A DNA stretch of 8,153 nucleotides from Crocinitomicaceae bacterium (GCA_024643585.1 JAHEMP010000092.1:1-8153); one strand, 5' to 3'; positions 1 through 6,504 are shown, counted from the first letter of the stretch. The notes: generated from the letters alone by a model not told the origin. Numbers and translations are program-made.

Positions 1-565
1 GACCAACTTGATCAACCCTTACAGTTCCGTATAAAGGTTCTTCCAATGAAAAATTAATGTGAACAGGGCCTTTCCAGTTGCTATTGGCGAGTTCTAAAAT
101 TGAAAATGTCTCATCTCTTAAAAACGCCTTGTACTCAATAGAATCATCGTGATCATTCAGCTGCAAAAAATGATGGACATGGTTTCCGAAAACTTCATTT
201 TGCATGATGGTCTGCCCGTCTCCGTGATTTATCCATTCCTGTGGTCGATCAGCACTGATTACGACAAGCGGAATACATTGATAAAAAGCCTCTGTTACCG
301 CTGGGAAATAATTCACCACAGCAGAACCGGAGGTGCAAATAACTGCCACCAGCTCCTTTTTTTCGAGTGCTATGCCCATTGCAAAAAAAGCCGCGCTTCT
401 TTCGTCATGGACCATGAAACAGTTTACTTCAGGATGGTCGTCAAATGATATTGTTAAAGGTGCATTTCTCGAACCAGGGGAAATCACGACATTTCTCAAG
501 CCTGCTTTCACACATGATTCTACAAACAAATGAACATTTTCTTTACTGCTTGTCAAATAACTCAT
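1..565 (-). CDS. menD: MenD, SEPHCHC synthase (2-succinyl-5-enolpyruvyl-6-hydroxy-3-cyclohexene-1-carboxylate synthase), N-terminal part
   Basis: This is a thiamine-diphosphate enzyme of menaquinone synthesis that decarboxylates 2-oxoglutarate and adds the resulting unit to isochorismate. The 188 residues present cover the N-terminal ThDP (PYR) domain, about a third of a usual MenD of roughly 550 residues. The rest lies beyond the window edge, so the gene is cut by the window, not broken. Visible motifs are SPGSRNAPLT at residues 29-38, HDERSAAFFAMG at 53-64 with Glu55 as the catalytic glutamate that activates ThDP, CTSGSAVVNYFPAV at 77-90, SADRP at 104-108 and GDGQT at 115-119. Glu55, Ser32/Arg33, Arg107 and Gln118 fall at the same numbers as in E. 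coli MenD. The ATG (563-565) overlaps the menF stop as ATGA, which fixes the start and suggests translational coupling. The identification is firm. Confidence 0.94.
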   Translation of the reverse strand, partial: MSYLTSSKENVHLFVESCVKAGLRNVVISPGSRNAPLTISFDDHPEVNCFMVHDERSAAFFAMGIALEKKELVAVICTSGSAVVNYFPAVTEAFYQCIPLVVISADRPQEWINHGDGQTIMQNEVFGNHVHHFLQLNDHDDSIEYKAFLRDETFSILELANSNWKGPVHINFSLEEPLYGTVRVDQVG

Positions 566-1545
566 GAACGGTTTATTTTTTCAATTGAATTGAGCAAGGT
601 TCGAGCTTTGTTTTCTGTTTCCTCCCACTCATCTTCTGGAATTGATTGTGCAGTATATCCGCCTCCTAAATATAAAAAAGCCTTGCCTTCTTGAATTTGA
701 CAACAACGCAAATTCACATACAAATAGCTATGATTTTCATCGATTACACCCAAAAAACCTGTGTACAAATCGCGGTGAAAAGGTTCGATTGTTGCCACCA
801 AATCTTGCGCGACTTTTGTTGGAACTCCCGCAACTGCTGGAGTTGGATGCAGTTCCAGTGCAATATCCATTGCGTTTTTCTCAGGACTATAAAACGAAAA
901 ATCCGTTCTCAAATGTCGTACCGGGCCGGCATCCATATCGAACGGTCCGAATTGTTCTATTTCTTGTAATTCTTGAGTTAACAATCGATTTTGAATGTAT
1001 TCACTTACCAAGAACTGCTCTTCCATTTCTTTTTCTTCCCAATCGTCTATGTTGGCGCTTACTTTTCTCGTTCCGGCCAAAGACATGGTGTAACCTTGGC
1101 GTCCATGCATTGAGAGCAAGACTTCTGGAGTGGCTCCAATCCAAGTGCCAAACTGAGGACTAGAAACTAGATACACAAAAGCTTTCGGATGGTCCTTGAG
1201 CAATTGTTCGTACAACTCAAATGACTTGGAAGACTCGAATTGCGAAGTTTTTATTCTACCATAAACTGCCTTGCGCAAATTAAAAATCGGGAATGAATTC
1301 AGTAGTGATTCAGCTCCAATTAGATACTCTTTTTTAGATACAGAATAGGGTGGTCGCTCCGAAAAAAAGAACGGTTCATCACTGTTTTTCTCGCAATTTT
1401 CATCTTCATCAAAGCGGTAAATAGCACTTTTATTTGAGTTGGAAATATAAAATCCTTCTGAAAAGGGCAAACGCGCTTGAACGAAAAATCCATATTTCAA
1501 GACTTTTTCCTTGTCTGGTATTCGATATGCTAAAATATCAGCCAT
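562..1545 (-). CDS. menF: Isochorismate synthase (MenF type)
   Basis: Chorismate-binding enzyme of 327 residues that should convert chorismate to isochorismate, the entry step to menaquinone. Motifs in order: KAVYGR at residues 92-97, aligning with the KVVLAR-type segment whose lysine is the general base; GATPE at 137-141; SLAGTRK at 155-161; the EEQFLV stretch at 175-180 with a likely magnesium-binding glutamate (Glu176); HPTPAVAGVP at 233-242; EPFHRDLYTGFLG at 254-266; YVNLR at 276-280; and the C-terminal GGGY and PEDEWEET segment (294-310) with a second metal glutamate. It is shorter than E. coli MenF (431 residues), with about 90 residues before the catalytic lysine. It lies 3 bp after the menI stop and overlaps menD by 4 bp. 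That context favours menaquinone synthesis over an EntC/PchA siderophore role, although the fold alone cannot separate them. Confidence 0.92.
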   Translation of the reverse strand: MADILAYRIPDKEKVLKYGFFVQARLPFSEGFYISNSNKSAIYRFDEDENCEKNSDEPFFFSERPPYSVSKKEYLIGAESLLNSFPIFNLRKAVYGRIKTSQFESSKSFELYEQLLKDHPKAFVYLVSSPQFGTWIGATPEVLLSMHGRQGYTMSLAGTRKVSANIDDWEEKEMEEQFLVSEYIQNRLLTQELQEIEQFGPFDMDAGPVRHLRTDFSFYSPEKNAMDIALELHPTPAVAGVPTKVAQDLVATIEPFHRDLYTGFLGVIDENHSYLYVNLRCCQIQEGKAFLYLGGGYTAQSIPEDEWEETENKARTLLNSIEKINRS

Positions 1546-1548
1546 TCT

Positions 1549-1968
1549 TTATCTAGGGATAATCATTACTGTCAAACGTCCTGTGCAAACTAATTTATTG
1601 GTCGTGTCGTCAAAAAGATCCACTTGCCAAACATGGGTTCGAGAACCCGCATGCACTATCTTTCCCATGGCTCTTACCAATCCACTTTTCATTCCTCGAA
1701 TATGATTTGCATTTATTTCCAGACCAACTGGCACCTCTCTGTTGATATCAATCAACAAGGTGGAACCCATCGAACCGATACTTTCTATTAGTGCAGCGCT
1801 TGCTCCACCATGCAATAACCCCATTGGTTGGTGCGTATTTGCATTCACCGGCATCGTTGCGACAATATAGTCTTCGCCGATTTCAATGCAGCGAATATCC
1901 AACAAATCCATCATTGTGTTTTTAAACATGGACTCAACTTGTGCTATCGGGACTTGCTTTAATTTCAT
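1549..1968 (-). CDS. menI: Hotdog-fold thioesterase, probable 1,4-dihydroxy-2-naphthoyl-CoA hydrolase (MenI)
   Basis: A 139-residue hotdog-fold acyl-CoA thioesterase of the PaaI/YdiI group. It resembles E. coli YdiI (MenI) along its length: Gln47, the MGLLHGGASAALIESIGS segment at residues 49-66 with His53 and the catalytic Glu62, the VGLEINANHIR segment at 81-91, GSRTHVWQVDLFD at 108-120, and a final RLTV strand. In YdiI the equivalent residues are Gln48, His54 and Glu63. The inferred reaction is hydrolysis of DHNA-CoA to DHNA before prenylation by MenA. YdiI-like enzymes can be promiscuous (EntH is a close paralog), so position is a strong part of the argument: it is the first gene of a run that continues into menF (TAA, three bases, ATG) and menD. 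No alternative in-frame start fits better. Confidence 0.86.
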   Translation of the reverse strand: MKLKQVPIAQVESMFKNTMMDLLDIRCIEIGEDYIVATMPVNANTHQPMGLLHGGASAALIESIGSMGSTLLIDINREVPVGLEINANHIRGMKSGLVRAMGKIVHAGSRTHVWQVDLFDDTTNKLVCTGRLTVMIIPR

Positions 1969-2053
1969 GACCGTAAATTTAATGAAAAGGAGTAATTAGG
2001 AAATAAAACATCCAGAGGTCTTTTCTTGTTTAACTGTTTTTAGGGAAAATTTA

Positions 2054-2077
2054 AATGAAAACTCTCTTGTTTTCATT
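2054..2077. repeat. Perfect 9-bp inverted repeat (hairpin) in the menI/murB divergent region
   Basis: AATGAAAAC (2054-2062) and GTTTTCATT (2069-2077) are perfect reverse complements separated by the 6-base loop TCTCTT. There is no T-tract directly after either arm, so it does not look like an intrinsic terminator. It lies 86 bp from the murB start and 85 bp from the menI start, close to the midpoint of the gap. It could be an operator for a dimeric regulator or a 5'-UTR hairpin; a chance palindrome in AT-rich sequence cannot be excluded. Confidence 0.45.
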
Positions 2078-2151
2078 CCGTTGATTAATTTGCTTCTTTT
2101 CAATTTAAAAATTATGCCTTTCTTTATCACTCATCATTACTGAACTCTAGC

Positions 2152-2159
2152 TATATTTG
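2152..2159 (+). promoter_or_regulatory. Candidate Bacteroidota -7 box (TATATTTG) before murB
   Basis: TATATTTG is an exact match to the Bacteroidota sigma-70 -7 consensus TAnnTTTG. It ends only four bases before the murB ATG at 2164. No TTG is present at the usual -33 spacing. If the box is used, transcription would begin at or within a few bases of the start codon, giving a leaderless or nearly leaderless mRNA. The match is exact but short, so it may be chance. Confidence 0.35.
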
Positions 2160-2163
2160 AACC

Positions 2164-3183
2164 ATGTTTCAAGCCAATTTTGATTTAAAATCGTACAATA
2201 CATTTGGAATATCTGCGAAATGTAGTTTTTTCGGCACTTTCTCTTCCGTTGAAGAATTAAAATCGTCTCTGACAGAGGTAAAACGATTGAATTTGCCCTT
2301 GATGATTTTAGGTGGAGGAAGCAATATTTTGTTAACAAAAGATTACCACGGAATCGTACTGAGGAATGAAATCAAAGGATTTGCAATAATCAACGAAACC
2401 GAAAATCAAGTAATCGTTAAGTCCGGAGCCGGTGAAGTTTGGCATGAATTCGTCATGAAATGTTTGGACCATAATTTAGCGGGTATTGAGAACTTATCTT
2501 TAATTCCAGGAAGTGTCGGCGCAAGTCCAATGCAAAATATCGGCGCCTATGGAGTTGAAATAAAGGATGTCTTTCATCGTTTGGAAGCTCTCCATATTGA
2601 ATCCGGTGAAATTCATTTGTTTGATAAATCGGGTTGCAGATTCGGTTACAGAGAAAGTGTTTTCAAACGAGAACTAAAAGATCAATACGTGATTACAAGT
2701 GTAGAATTCGAGCTACAAAAAAACGCTAGAGTAAATACTTCCTATGGCGCTATTAATGAAGAATTGGCCAATAAAAAGATTACAAAACCGACAATTAAAG
2801 ACGTTAGTGATGCCGTAATTGCTATCCGTCAATCGAAATTACCTGACCCAAAAGTAATTGGCAATGCAGGTAGCTTTTTTAAAAATCCAGTAATCGATAT
2901 TGAATTGGCAAAAAAAATACTCTTAGAATATCCTGAAATGCCAAATTACCCGGATCGTTCCAATTCGAACCAGACTAAACTAGCGGCAGGATGGCTAATT
3001 GAGCAAGCTGGATTCAAAGGAAAGCGAATCGAAAATTATGGCGTACATACCAAACAAGCCCTTGTCCTGGTTAATTATGGCGGCAGCGAAGGAAAAGACA
3101 TCTATAATCTTTCGAGCGACATTTTAGCAGCTGTAAAAGAAAAATTTGGTGTTGATTTGGAACGGGAAGTGAATATAATGTAG
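2164..3183 (+). CDS. murB: UDP-N-acetylenolpyruvoylglucosamine reductase (MurB, type I)
   Basis: FAD-dependent cytosolic enzyme of 339 residues that reduces UDP-GlcNAc-enolpyruvate to UDP-MurNAc with NADPH, the second committed step of peptidoglycan precursor synthesis. The start is supported by the SYNTFGI segment at residues 10-16, which sits right at the N-terminus as in E. coli MurB (PWNTFGI). FAD-binding features are MILGGGSNILL at 47-57 and IPGSVGASPMQNIGAYG at 114-130. The FGYRES loop at 160-165 carries the type I Tyr162/Arg163 pair. GNAGSFFKNP at 233-242 carries the catalytic serine (Ser237). The C-terminal LEREV at 332-336 carries the catalytic glutamate (Glu335), corresponding to E. 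coli Arg159, Ser229 and Glu325. The length is normal and all catalytic residues are present. It stands alone here, divergent from the men genes and convergent with the helicase gene, so it is not in a cell-wall cluster within this window. Confidence 0.97.
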   Translation: MFQANFDLKSYNTFGISAKCSFFGTFSSVEELKSSLTEVKRLNLPLMILGGGSNILLTKDYHGIVLRNEIKGFAIINETENQVIVKSGAGEVWHEFVMKCLDHNLAGIENLSLIPGSVGASPMQNIGAYGVEIKDVFHRLEALHIESGEIHLFDKSGCRFGYRESVFKRELKDQYVITSVEFELQKNARVNTSYGAINEELANKKITKPTIKDVSDAVIAIRQSKLPDPKVIGNAGSFFKNPVIDIELAKKILLEYPEMPNYPDRSNSNQTKLAAGWLIEQAGFKGKRIENYGVHTKQALVLVNYGGSEGKDIYNLSSDILAAVKEKFGVDLEREVNIM

Positions 3184-3193
3184 AACTTGGAAA

Positions 3194-3308
3194 ATGGAGC
3201 ATGGATTATGGAACATTCGCTAAAGCGAATTGATAGATTTAAAAAAATCGAACCTAAATCCATCAGCGAGCAAGGCGAGCGATCTAGGTTCCATAAGTGA
3301 CGATTTTT
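3194..3308. repeat. Nested inverted-repeat element in the murB/helicase convergent gap
   Basis: The 147 bp between the two convergent stop codons are packed with complementary segments. ATTCGC/GCGAAT (3215-3220, 3225-3230) forms a tight hairpin with a TAAA loop. TTATGGAAC (3206-3214) is a perfect inverse of GTTCCATAA (3288-3296), enclosing that hairpin. GAACCTAAATC (3250-3260) pairs with GATCTAGGTTC (3281-3291). AAAAATCG (3243-3250) matches CGATTTTT (3301-3308). There are also three tandem ATGGAnn heptamers (3194-3214) and a GCGAGC direct repeat (3266-3271, 3275-3280). Some pairings compete, so more than one fold is possible. Part of it works as a terminator; the rest resembles a REP- or MITE-like extragenic element, though copies elsewhere cannot be checked from this window. 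I see no ORF or tRNA in it. Confidence 0.55.
3241..3291 (-). terminator. Intrinsic terminator of the DEAD-box helicase gene
   Basis: Read on the minus strand, GAACCTAGATC (3291-3281) pairs with GATTTAGGTTC (3260-3250) through 11 positions, one of them a G-U wobble, around a 20-base loop. Two bases later comes a run of seven T (3247-3241). The stem begins 40 bp after the helicase stop codon. In the plus orientation the wobble becomes an A-C mismatch and the T-run is replaced by a shorter one at 3304-3308, so the structure favours minus-strand termination but may also help end murB transcripts. Confidence 0.72.
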
Positions 3309-3330
3309 ATCGGAACGGTCTATATTCCTT

Positions 3331-4557
3331 CTACCATTCTTCTTCCGTTCCTGAAAACTTATTGTCGTCATCTAACAGCTTTTGCCAATCATACGTCGGA
3401 TCTTCCGCATCAAAAATGATGGCTTTGTACTCATTGGGGTCAATTTCATGCCGTGTAATTGTTTCTCCGGTATACTCTTCTATCAATTCCAAGAACTCCA
3501 TTTCAATTTGGGTGTCACAAAAAGACAAAGCTTGACCTCGATTGGTTCCTCGACCGCAACGTCCGCAGCGGTGAACATAATTTTCAGGCTCCTCTGGCAA
3601 ATCGTAATTAATAACGTATTTCACGGAAGGAATATCTATACCACGAGCTGCAACATCGGTAGTTACCAACACTCGGAATTCCCCTTTTCTAAATTTATCT
3701 AATATTTGAAAGCGATCCTTTTGTTCCATTCCTCCATGAAAGAAATGAGATTCCATACCGGCTCTTGCAAGAGCTGCTACCACTCGTTCTGCCCGAACTT
3801 TGGTTCGAACAAAAACAATAAACATATCGTCCTCGTATTCACGCAACACATTCTCTAAAAAGAATCGTTTGTCGTCCATTTCCACAAAAGCAACTGCGTG
3901 ATCTACATTTTTAGCAACAGGGTTCTTAGGCGAAATTTGAATTCGAATGGCATCGCGAACAACAGAATACGCCAAAGATTTAATTTTCTTATCAATCGTC
4001 GCTGTGAAAAATAAGGTTTGTCTTTTCTTCGGGATTTTCAAAACGATATCTTGAATATCTTTTAAAAAACCCATATCCAACATTAAATCCGCTTCATCCA
4101 GAATGAGATGTTCTACGCCAGTAACATCAATATGTCCTTGAGAAATAAGATCGAACATACGCCCAGGTGTAGCAACCAAAACATCCACTTTTTTTGAAAG
4201 TCGCTGAATTTGTTGTTCTTGCTCTACTCCGCCGTACAATCCGAATGATTTAACCGAAGTTTCTTTGCCTATTTCTTGAAAAACTGTATTGATTTGTTGT
4301 GCCAATTCACGGGTAGGCACCATCACCAAACAACGAATACCCGAATAATTTTTCCTTCTTTTTCTTTCTAGCTTGTCCAAAATTGGGACAACAAACGCCG
4401 CCGTCTTGCCCGTTCCGGTCTGTGCAATAGCCATAACATCCTCACCCTCCAAAATGTGAGGAATCGTTTTGAATTGAATGTCCGTCGGTTTATTGAATTT
4501 CATTCGCTCCAATTGCGACTTGATGGATTCGGCGATGGAATAATCTTTGAATTTCAT
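3331..4557 (-). CDS. DEAD-box ATP-dependent RNA helicase (RhlE-like)
   Basis: RNA-remodelling helicase of 408 residues with the complete two-RecA core, acting on structured RNA in the cytoplasm (ribosome assembly, RNA decay or cold adaptation in related proteins). Motifs: Q motif around Phe21-Gln28, motif I AQTGTGKT 45-52, Ia PTRELA 81-86, GG 109-110, Ib TPGR 130-133, II DEAD 154-157, III TAT 185-187 (SAT in most family members), IV IVFVRT 247-252, V with DVAARGID 301-308, VI HRCGRCGR 329-336 with two cysteines where HRIGRTGR is usual. After the core there is only a short tail. Its last 38 residues are acidic, with 13 Asp/Glu against three Lys, unlike the basic tails of many RhlE or CsdA proteins. 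The gene is flanked by terminators on both sides, so it is probably a single-gene unit with its promoter in the 30 bp after the upstream terminator. The particular paralog and RNA target cannot be assigned. Confidence 0.95.
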   Translation of the reverse strand: MKFKDYSIAESIKSQLERMKFNKPTDIQFKTIPHILEGEDVMAIAQTGTGKTAAFVVPILDKLERKRRKNYSGIRCLVMVPTRELAQQINTVFQEIGKETSVKSFGLYGGVEQEQQIQRLSKKVDVLVATPGRMFDLISQGHIDVTGVEHLILDEADLMLDMGFLKDIQDIVLKIPKKRQTLFFTATIDKKIKSLAYSVVRDAIRIQISPKNPVAKNVDHAVAFVEMDDKRFFLENVLREYEDDMFIVFVRTKVRAERVVAALARAGMESHFFHGGMEQKDRFQILDKFRKGEFRVLVTTDVAARGIDIPSVKYVINYDLPEEPENYVHRCGRCGRGTNRGQALSFCDTQIEMEFLELIEEYTGETITRHEIDPNEYKAIIFDAEDPTYDWQKLLDDDNKFSGTEEEW

Positions 4558-4588
4558 GCTACAAGCTATTCGTTAAAAAGTAAAGGTT

Positions 4589-4629
4589 AAAAAAAAGTCG
4601 AGATGAAAAATATTTCGTCTCGACTTTTT
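4589..4629 (-). terminator. Intrinsic terminator of the beta-barrel/NIF3/zinc-ribbon operon
   Basis: The arms at 4597-4608 and 4613-4624 are complementary over 12 positions around a 4-base loop (AATA), built on GTCGAGA and TCTCGAC, with one non-Watson-Crick position (T4604/G4617: a wobble on plus, an A-C mismatch on minus). The minus-strand transcript runs straight from the stem into eight T (4596-4589). It lies 18 bp beyond the zinc-ribbon stop and 31 bp before the helicase ATG, so it insulates the helicase gene. Plus-strand reading also gives five T (4625-4629), but no plus-strand gene precedes it. Confidence 0.85.
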
Positions 4630-4647
4630 AATATTCTAAATTTAATT

Positions 4648-5403
4648 TTATTTTTCTGCCTCTTCTGGAGCAGGAACCAAAATACGTCCACAGTGCTCAC
4701 AAACGATTACTTTACGTTTCGTAGCGATATCCAATTGACGTTGAGGTGGAATTTTATTGAAACATCCTCCACAAGCATCTCGCTCAACACTAACTACAGC
4801 CAACCCGTTTTTTGAATTTTCTCTCAAACGCTCGTATGCCGTGATTAATCTTTCATCGATTTTCGCTTTTGCTGAATCCGACTCTTTTTGCAATTTGTCT
4901 TCATCCTTTTGAGTTTCAGCAACAATCTCGTCTAATTCTGCTTTTTTCGTTTTCAAATCTGTTTTACGGAACTCCATTCTTTCAAGAGCTTCGTCTAAAA
5001 CTTCTTTTTTAGAAGCAATTCTGATTTTCGCTTCTTTGGATTTTTTATCGTGCAATTTGATTTCCAATTCTTGGAACTCAATTTCTTTTGCTAAAGATTC
5101 AAATTCACGGTTATTTCTAACCTTATCTTGTTGTTCTTTGTACTTCGAAATTGCAAATTCAGCATCTTTAACTGCATTTTTACGATCAGAAATTTCAGTT
5201 TCTATCGTTTTAATCTCCTCTTGCATGTTGGAGATACGTGTTCCCAATCCTTCTAATTCGTCTTCCAAATCTTGTACTTCCAAAGGCAATTCACCTCGGA
5301 TAGTTCTGATTCTATCAATCTCAGAATCAATTAATTGTAACTGAAGCAAAGCATCCATTTTGCTTTCTATTGTCATTTCTTTTTTCGTTGCCGTTGCAGC
5401 CAT
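4648..5403 (-). CDS. Coiled-coil C4-type zinc-ribbon protein (CT398-like, PF02591 family)
   Basis: Soluble protein of 251 residues. Residues about 14-195 are almost wholly charged heptad-like helix rich in Lys, Glu and Asp, predicting a long antiparallel coiled coil like that of Chlamydia CT398 and Helicobacter HP0958. The C-terminus holds a C4 zinc ribbon with CGGC at 211-214 and CEHC at 235-238, followed by GRILVP. The spacing of the two CxxC knuckles (20 residues between them) and the FNKIPPQ segment fit the family. There is no signal peptide or membrane segment. Family members are proposed to bind nucleic acid or to act as protein chaperones; HP0958 (FlgZ) works in flagellar regulation, but nothing flagellar is present here. 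It starts 3 bp after the NIF3 stop and is the last gene before a terminator. The family is clear and the molecular role unknown. Confidence 0.9.
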   Translation of the reverse strand: MAATATKKEMTIESKMDALLQLQLIDSEIDRIRTIRGELPLEVQDLEDELEGLGTRISNMQEEIKTIETEISDRKNAVKDAEFAISKYKEQQDKVRNNREFESLAKEIEFQELEIKLHDKKSKEAKIRIASKKEVLDEALERMEFRKTDLKTKKAELDEIVAETQKDEDKLQKESDSAKAKIDERLITAYERLRENSKNGLAVVSVERDACGGCFNKIPPQRQLDIATKRKVIVCEHCGRILVPAPEEAEK

Positions 5404-5406
5404 TTG

Positions 5407-6501
5407 TCAAAAGTATTTGATCGGATTCGTATTTATTCCTGTTAAATGAACCGCAAATTTAGGCATTTTTTTTGTCAATAAATCACCTAATAAATTTGTT
5501 GTGAATTGTTCGCTTTCAAAATGCCCTATATCTGCAATAATAATTTGACCTTCTGCATCAAAAAATTCATGGTATTTAAAGTCGGCCGTAATGAAAATAT
5601 CCGCACCTTGCCGCTTGGCTTCGTTCAACAAAAACGAACCCGACCCGCCGCAAAGCGCTACCTTTTTTATGGTTTTATTTCGAAGTTCCGTATGTCGAAT
5701 AATACCGCAATTAAAAGTTTCTTTTAAGCTTTTTAAAAATTCTTTTTCCGGCATTTCATTTTCCAATTCACCAATTCGACCCGAACCTTCGTCTTGATTG
5801 ATATTTGCGATTGAAAATAATTCATACGCCACTTCTTCGTAAGGGTGTGCCTCTTTCAGTGCTCTTACAACCTGACCTTGGGCGTGACTGGGCAAAACAA
5901 CCTCTACTTTACACTCTTTTTCTCGACTAAGAATATGTTGAACGCCTTTTGTGGGATTCGCTTCTTCATTTGGCAGGTAGGTTCCCATTCCTTCAGAACT
6001 AAAACTACATTCCGAATAATTCCCAATATTTCCTGCCCCTGCTTCATGCATGGCCTTAAGAACCTTATCCTTACTTTCTTCGGGAACGTACGTACTCAAT
6101 TTCATTAATTTATTTTGGACAGGGGATAAAATTTTAGAGTTCTTCAAATTCAACAAAGTCGCCATTTTGTGACTAACGCCAAATTGGTAATTGTCCAAAT
6201 TGGTATGAATAGCGTACAAAGCAATATTATTTTGAATCGCTTTTATTACCGTTCTTTCTACATAATTTTTACCATTTAATTTTTTCAATCCACTGAAAAT
6301 TATTGGATGATGAGAAATAATCAAATTACAATTTTTATCAATCGCCTCTTGCACGGTATCCTCAATACAATCTAAAGAAATCAATATTCCGTTCACCTCA
6401 TCGTCGGGCGATCCAACTAGTAAACCTGAATTGTCATAACTTTCCTGCATAGAAAGTGGTGCTATACTTTCTAAGTATGTCGTAATCTCTTTTATTTTCA
6501 T
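5407..6501 (-). CDS. NIF3/DUF34 family dinuclear-metal protein with inserted CutA/PII-like domain (YqfO type)
   Basis: Cytosolic protein of 364 residues from the NIF3 (YbgI/YqfO) family, which forms toroidal hexamers with a two-metal site. It has often been mis-annotated as GTP cyclohydrolase I type 2, and its biochemical role is not settled. Metal ligands are visible in both halves: SHHP at residues 63-66 (His64, His65), HTNLD at 99-103 (Asp103), and GHFESE at 326-331 (His327, Glu331). Other family marks are NSGLLVG at 24-30, LCGGSGSFL at 283-291, ITADFKYHEFFDA at 304-316 and the terminal NTNPIKYF. Residues about 135-230 form the insertion that separates YqfO-type proteins (about 370 residues) from short YbgI (247); it includes VVLPSHAQGQVVRALKEAHPYEEVAYE-type CutA/PII-like sequence. 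It starts 3 bp after the beta-barrel gene and ends 3 bp before the zinc-ribbon gene. Confidence 0.95.
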   Translation of the reverse strand: MKIKEITTYLESIAPLSMQESYDNSGLLVGSPDDEVNGILISLDCIEDTVQEAIDKNCNLIISHHPIIFSGLKKLNGKNYVERTVIKAIQNNIALYAIHTNLDNYQFGVSHKMATLLNLKNSKILSPVQNKLMKLSTYVPEESKDKVLKAMHEAGAGNIGNYSECSFSSEGMGTYLPNEEANPTKGVQHILSREKECKVEVVLPSHAQGQVVRALKEAHPYEEVAYELFSIANINQDEGSGRIGELENEMPEKEFLKSLKETFNCGIIRHTELRNKTIKKVALCGGSGSFLLNEAKRQGADIFITADFKYHEFFDAEGQIIIADIGHFESEQFTTNLLGDLLTKKMPKFAVHLTGINTNPIKYF

Positions 6502-6504
6502 GAT

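Larger units (their letters stand above)
1969..2163. promoter_or_regulatory. Divergent intergenic region between menI and murB
   Basis: This 195 bp AT-rich gap lies between the minus-strand men genes and plus-strand murB and must hold both promoters. I see no credible small ORF in it. Two items stand out: a perfect inverted repeat at 2054-2077 and a TAnnTTTG box immediately before murB, both listed separately. On the menI side the nearest promoter-like box is TAAATTTA at 1974-1981 (one base off TAnnTTTG read on the minus strand), but this 8-mer is common in the window and carries little weight. No convincing -33 TTG is found at the expected 19-21 bp spacing on either strand. Confidence 0.5.

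Noticed and set aside
149..533. Two plus-strand open frames opposite menD
   Set aside because: The minus strand encodes a well-conserved MenD N-terminus over the same bases, with catalytic Glu55 and the SPGSR and SADRP motifs, so these are shadows.
642..1163. Open frame of 173 codons on the plus strand antisense to menF
   Set aside because: It lies entirely opposite menF, whose catalytic motifs are all intact. Its translation has no recognisable domain and a composition typical of an antisense shadow.
1974..1981. TAAATTTA just upstream of menI, matched by the same octamer touching the barrel-protein ATG at 7285-7292, considered as a shared promoter or start element
   Set aside because: The octamer also occurs at about 4637-4644 and inside the helicase gene near 3688. 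In AT-rich DNA it is common, and no -33 element accompanies it.
3206..3296. Cloverleaf-like folding of about 90 nt, considered as a tRNA or other structured RNA gene
   Set aside because: There is no anticodon arm, no T-loop at the right place and no plausible acceptor layout on either strand. The strongest hairpin with its T-run is explained as a terminator.
3102..3371. Open frame of 89 codons on the minus strand across the murB/helicase gap
   Set aside because: It overlaps the 3' end of murB, the terminator and the helicase C-terminus, and resembles no protein family. It is a chance frame.
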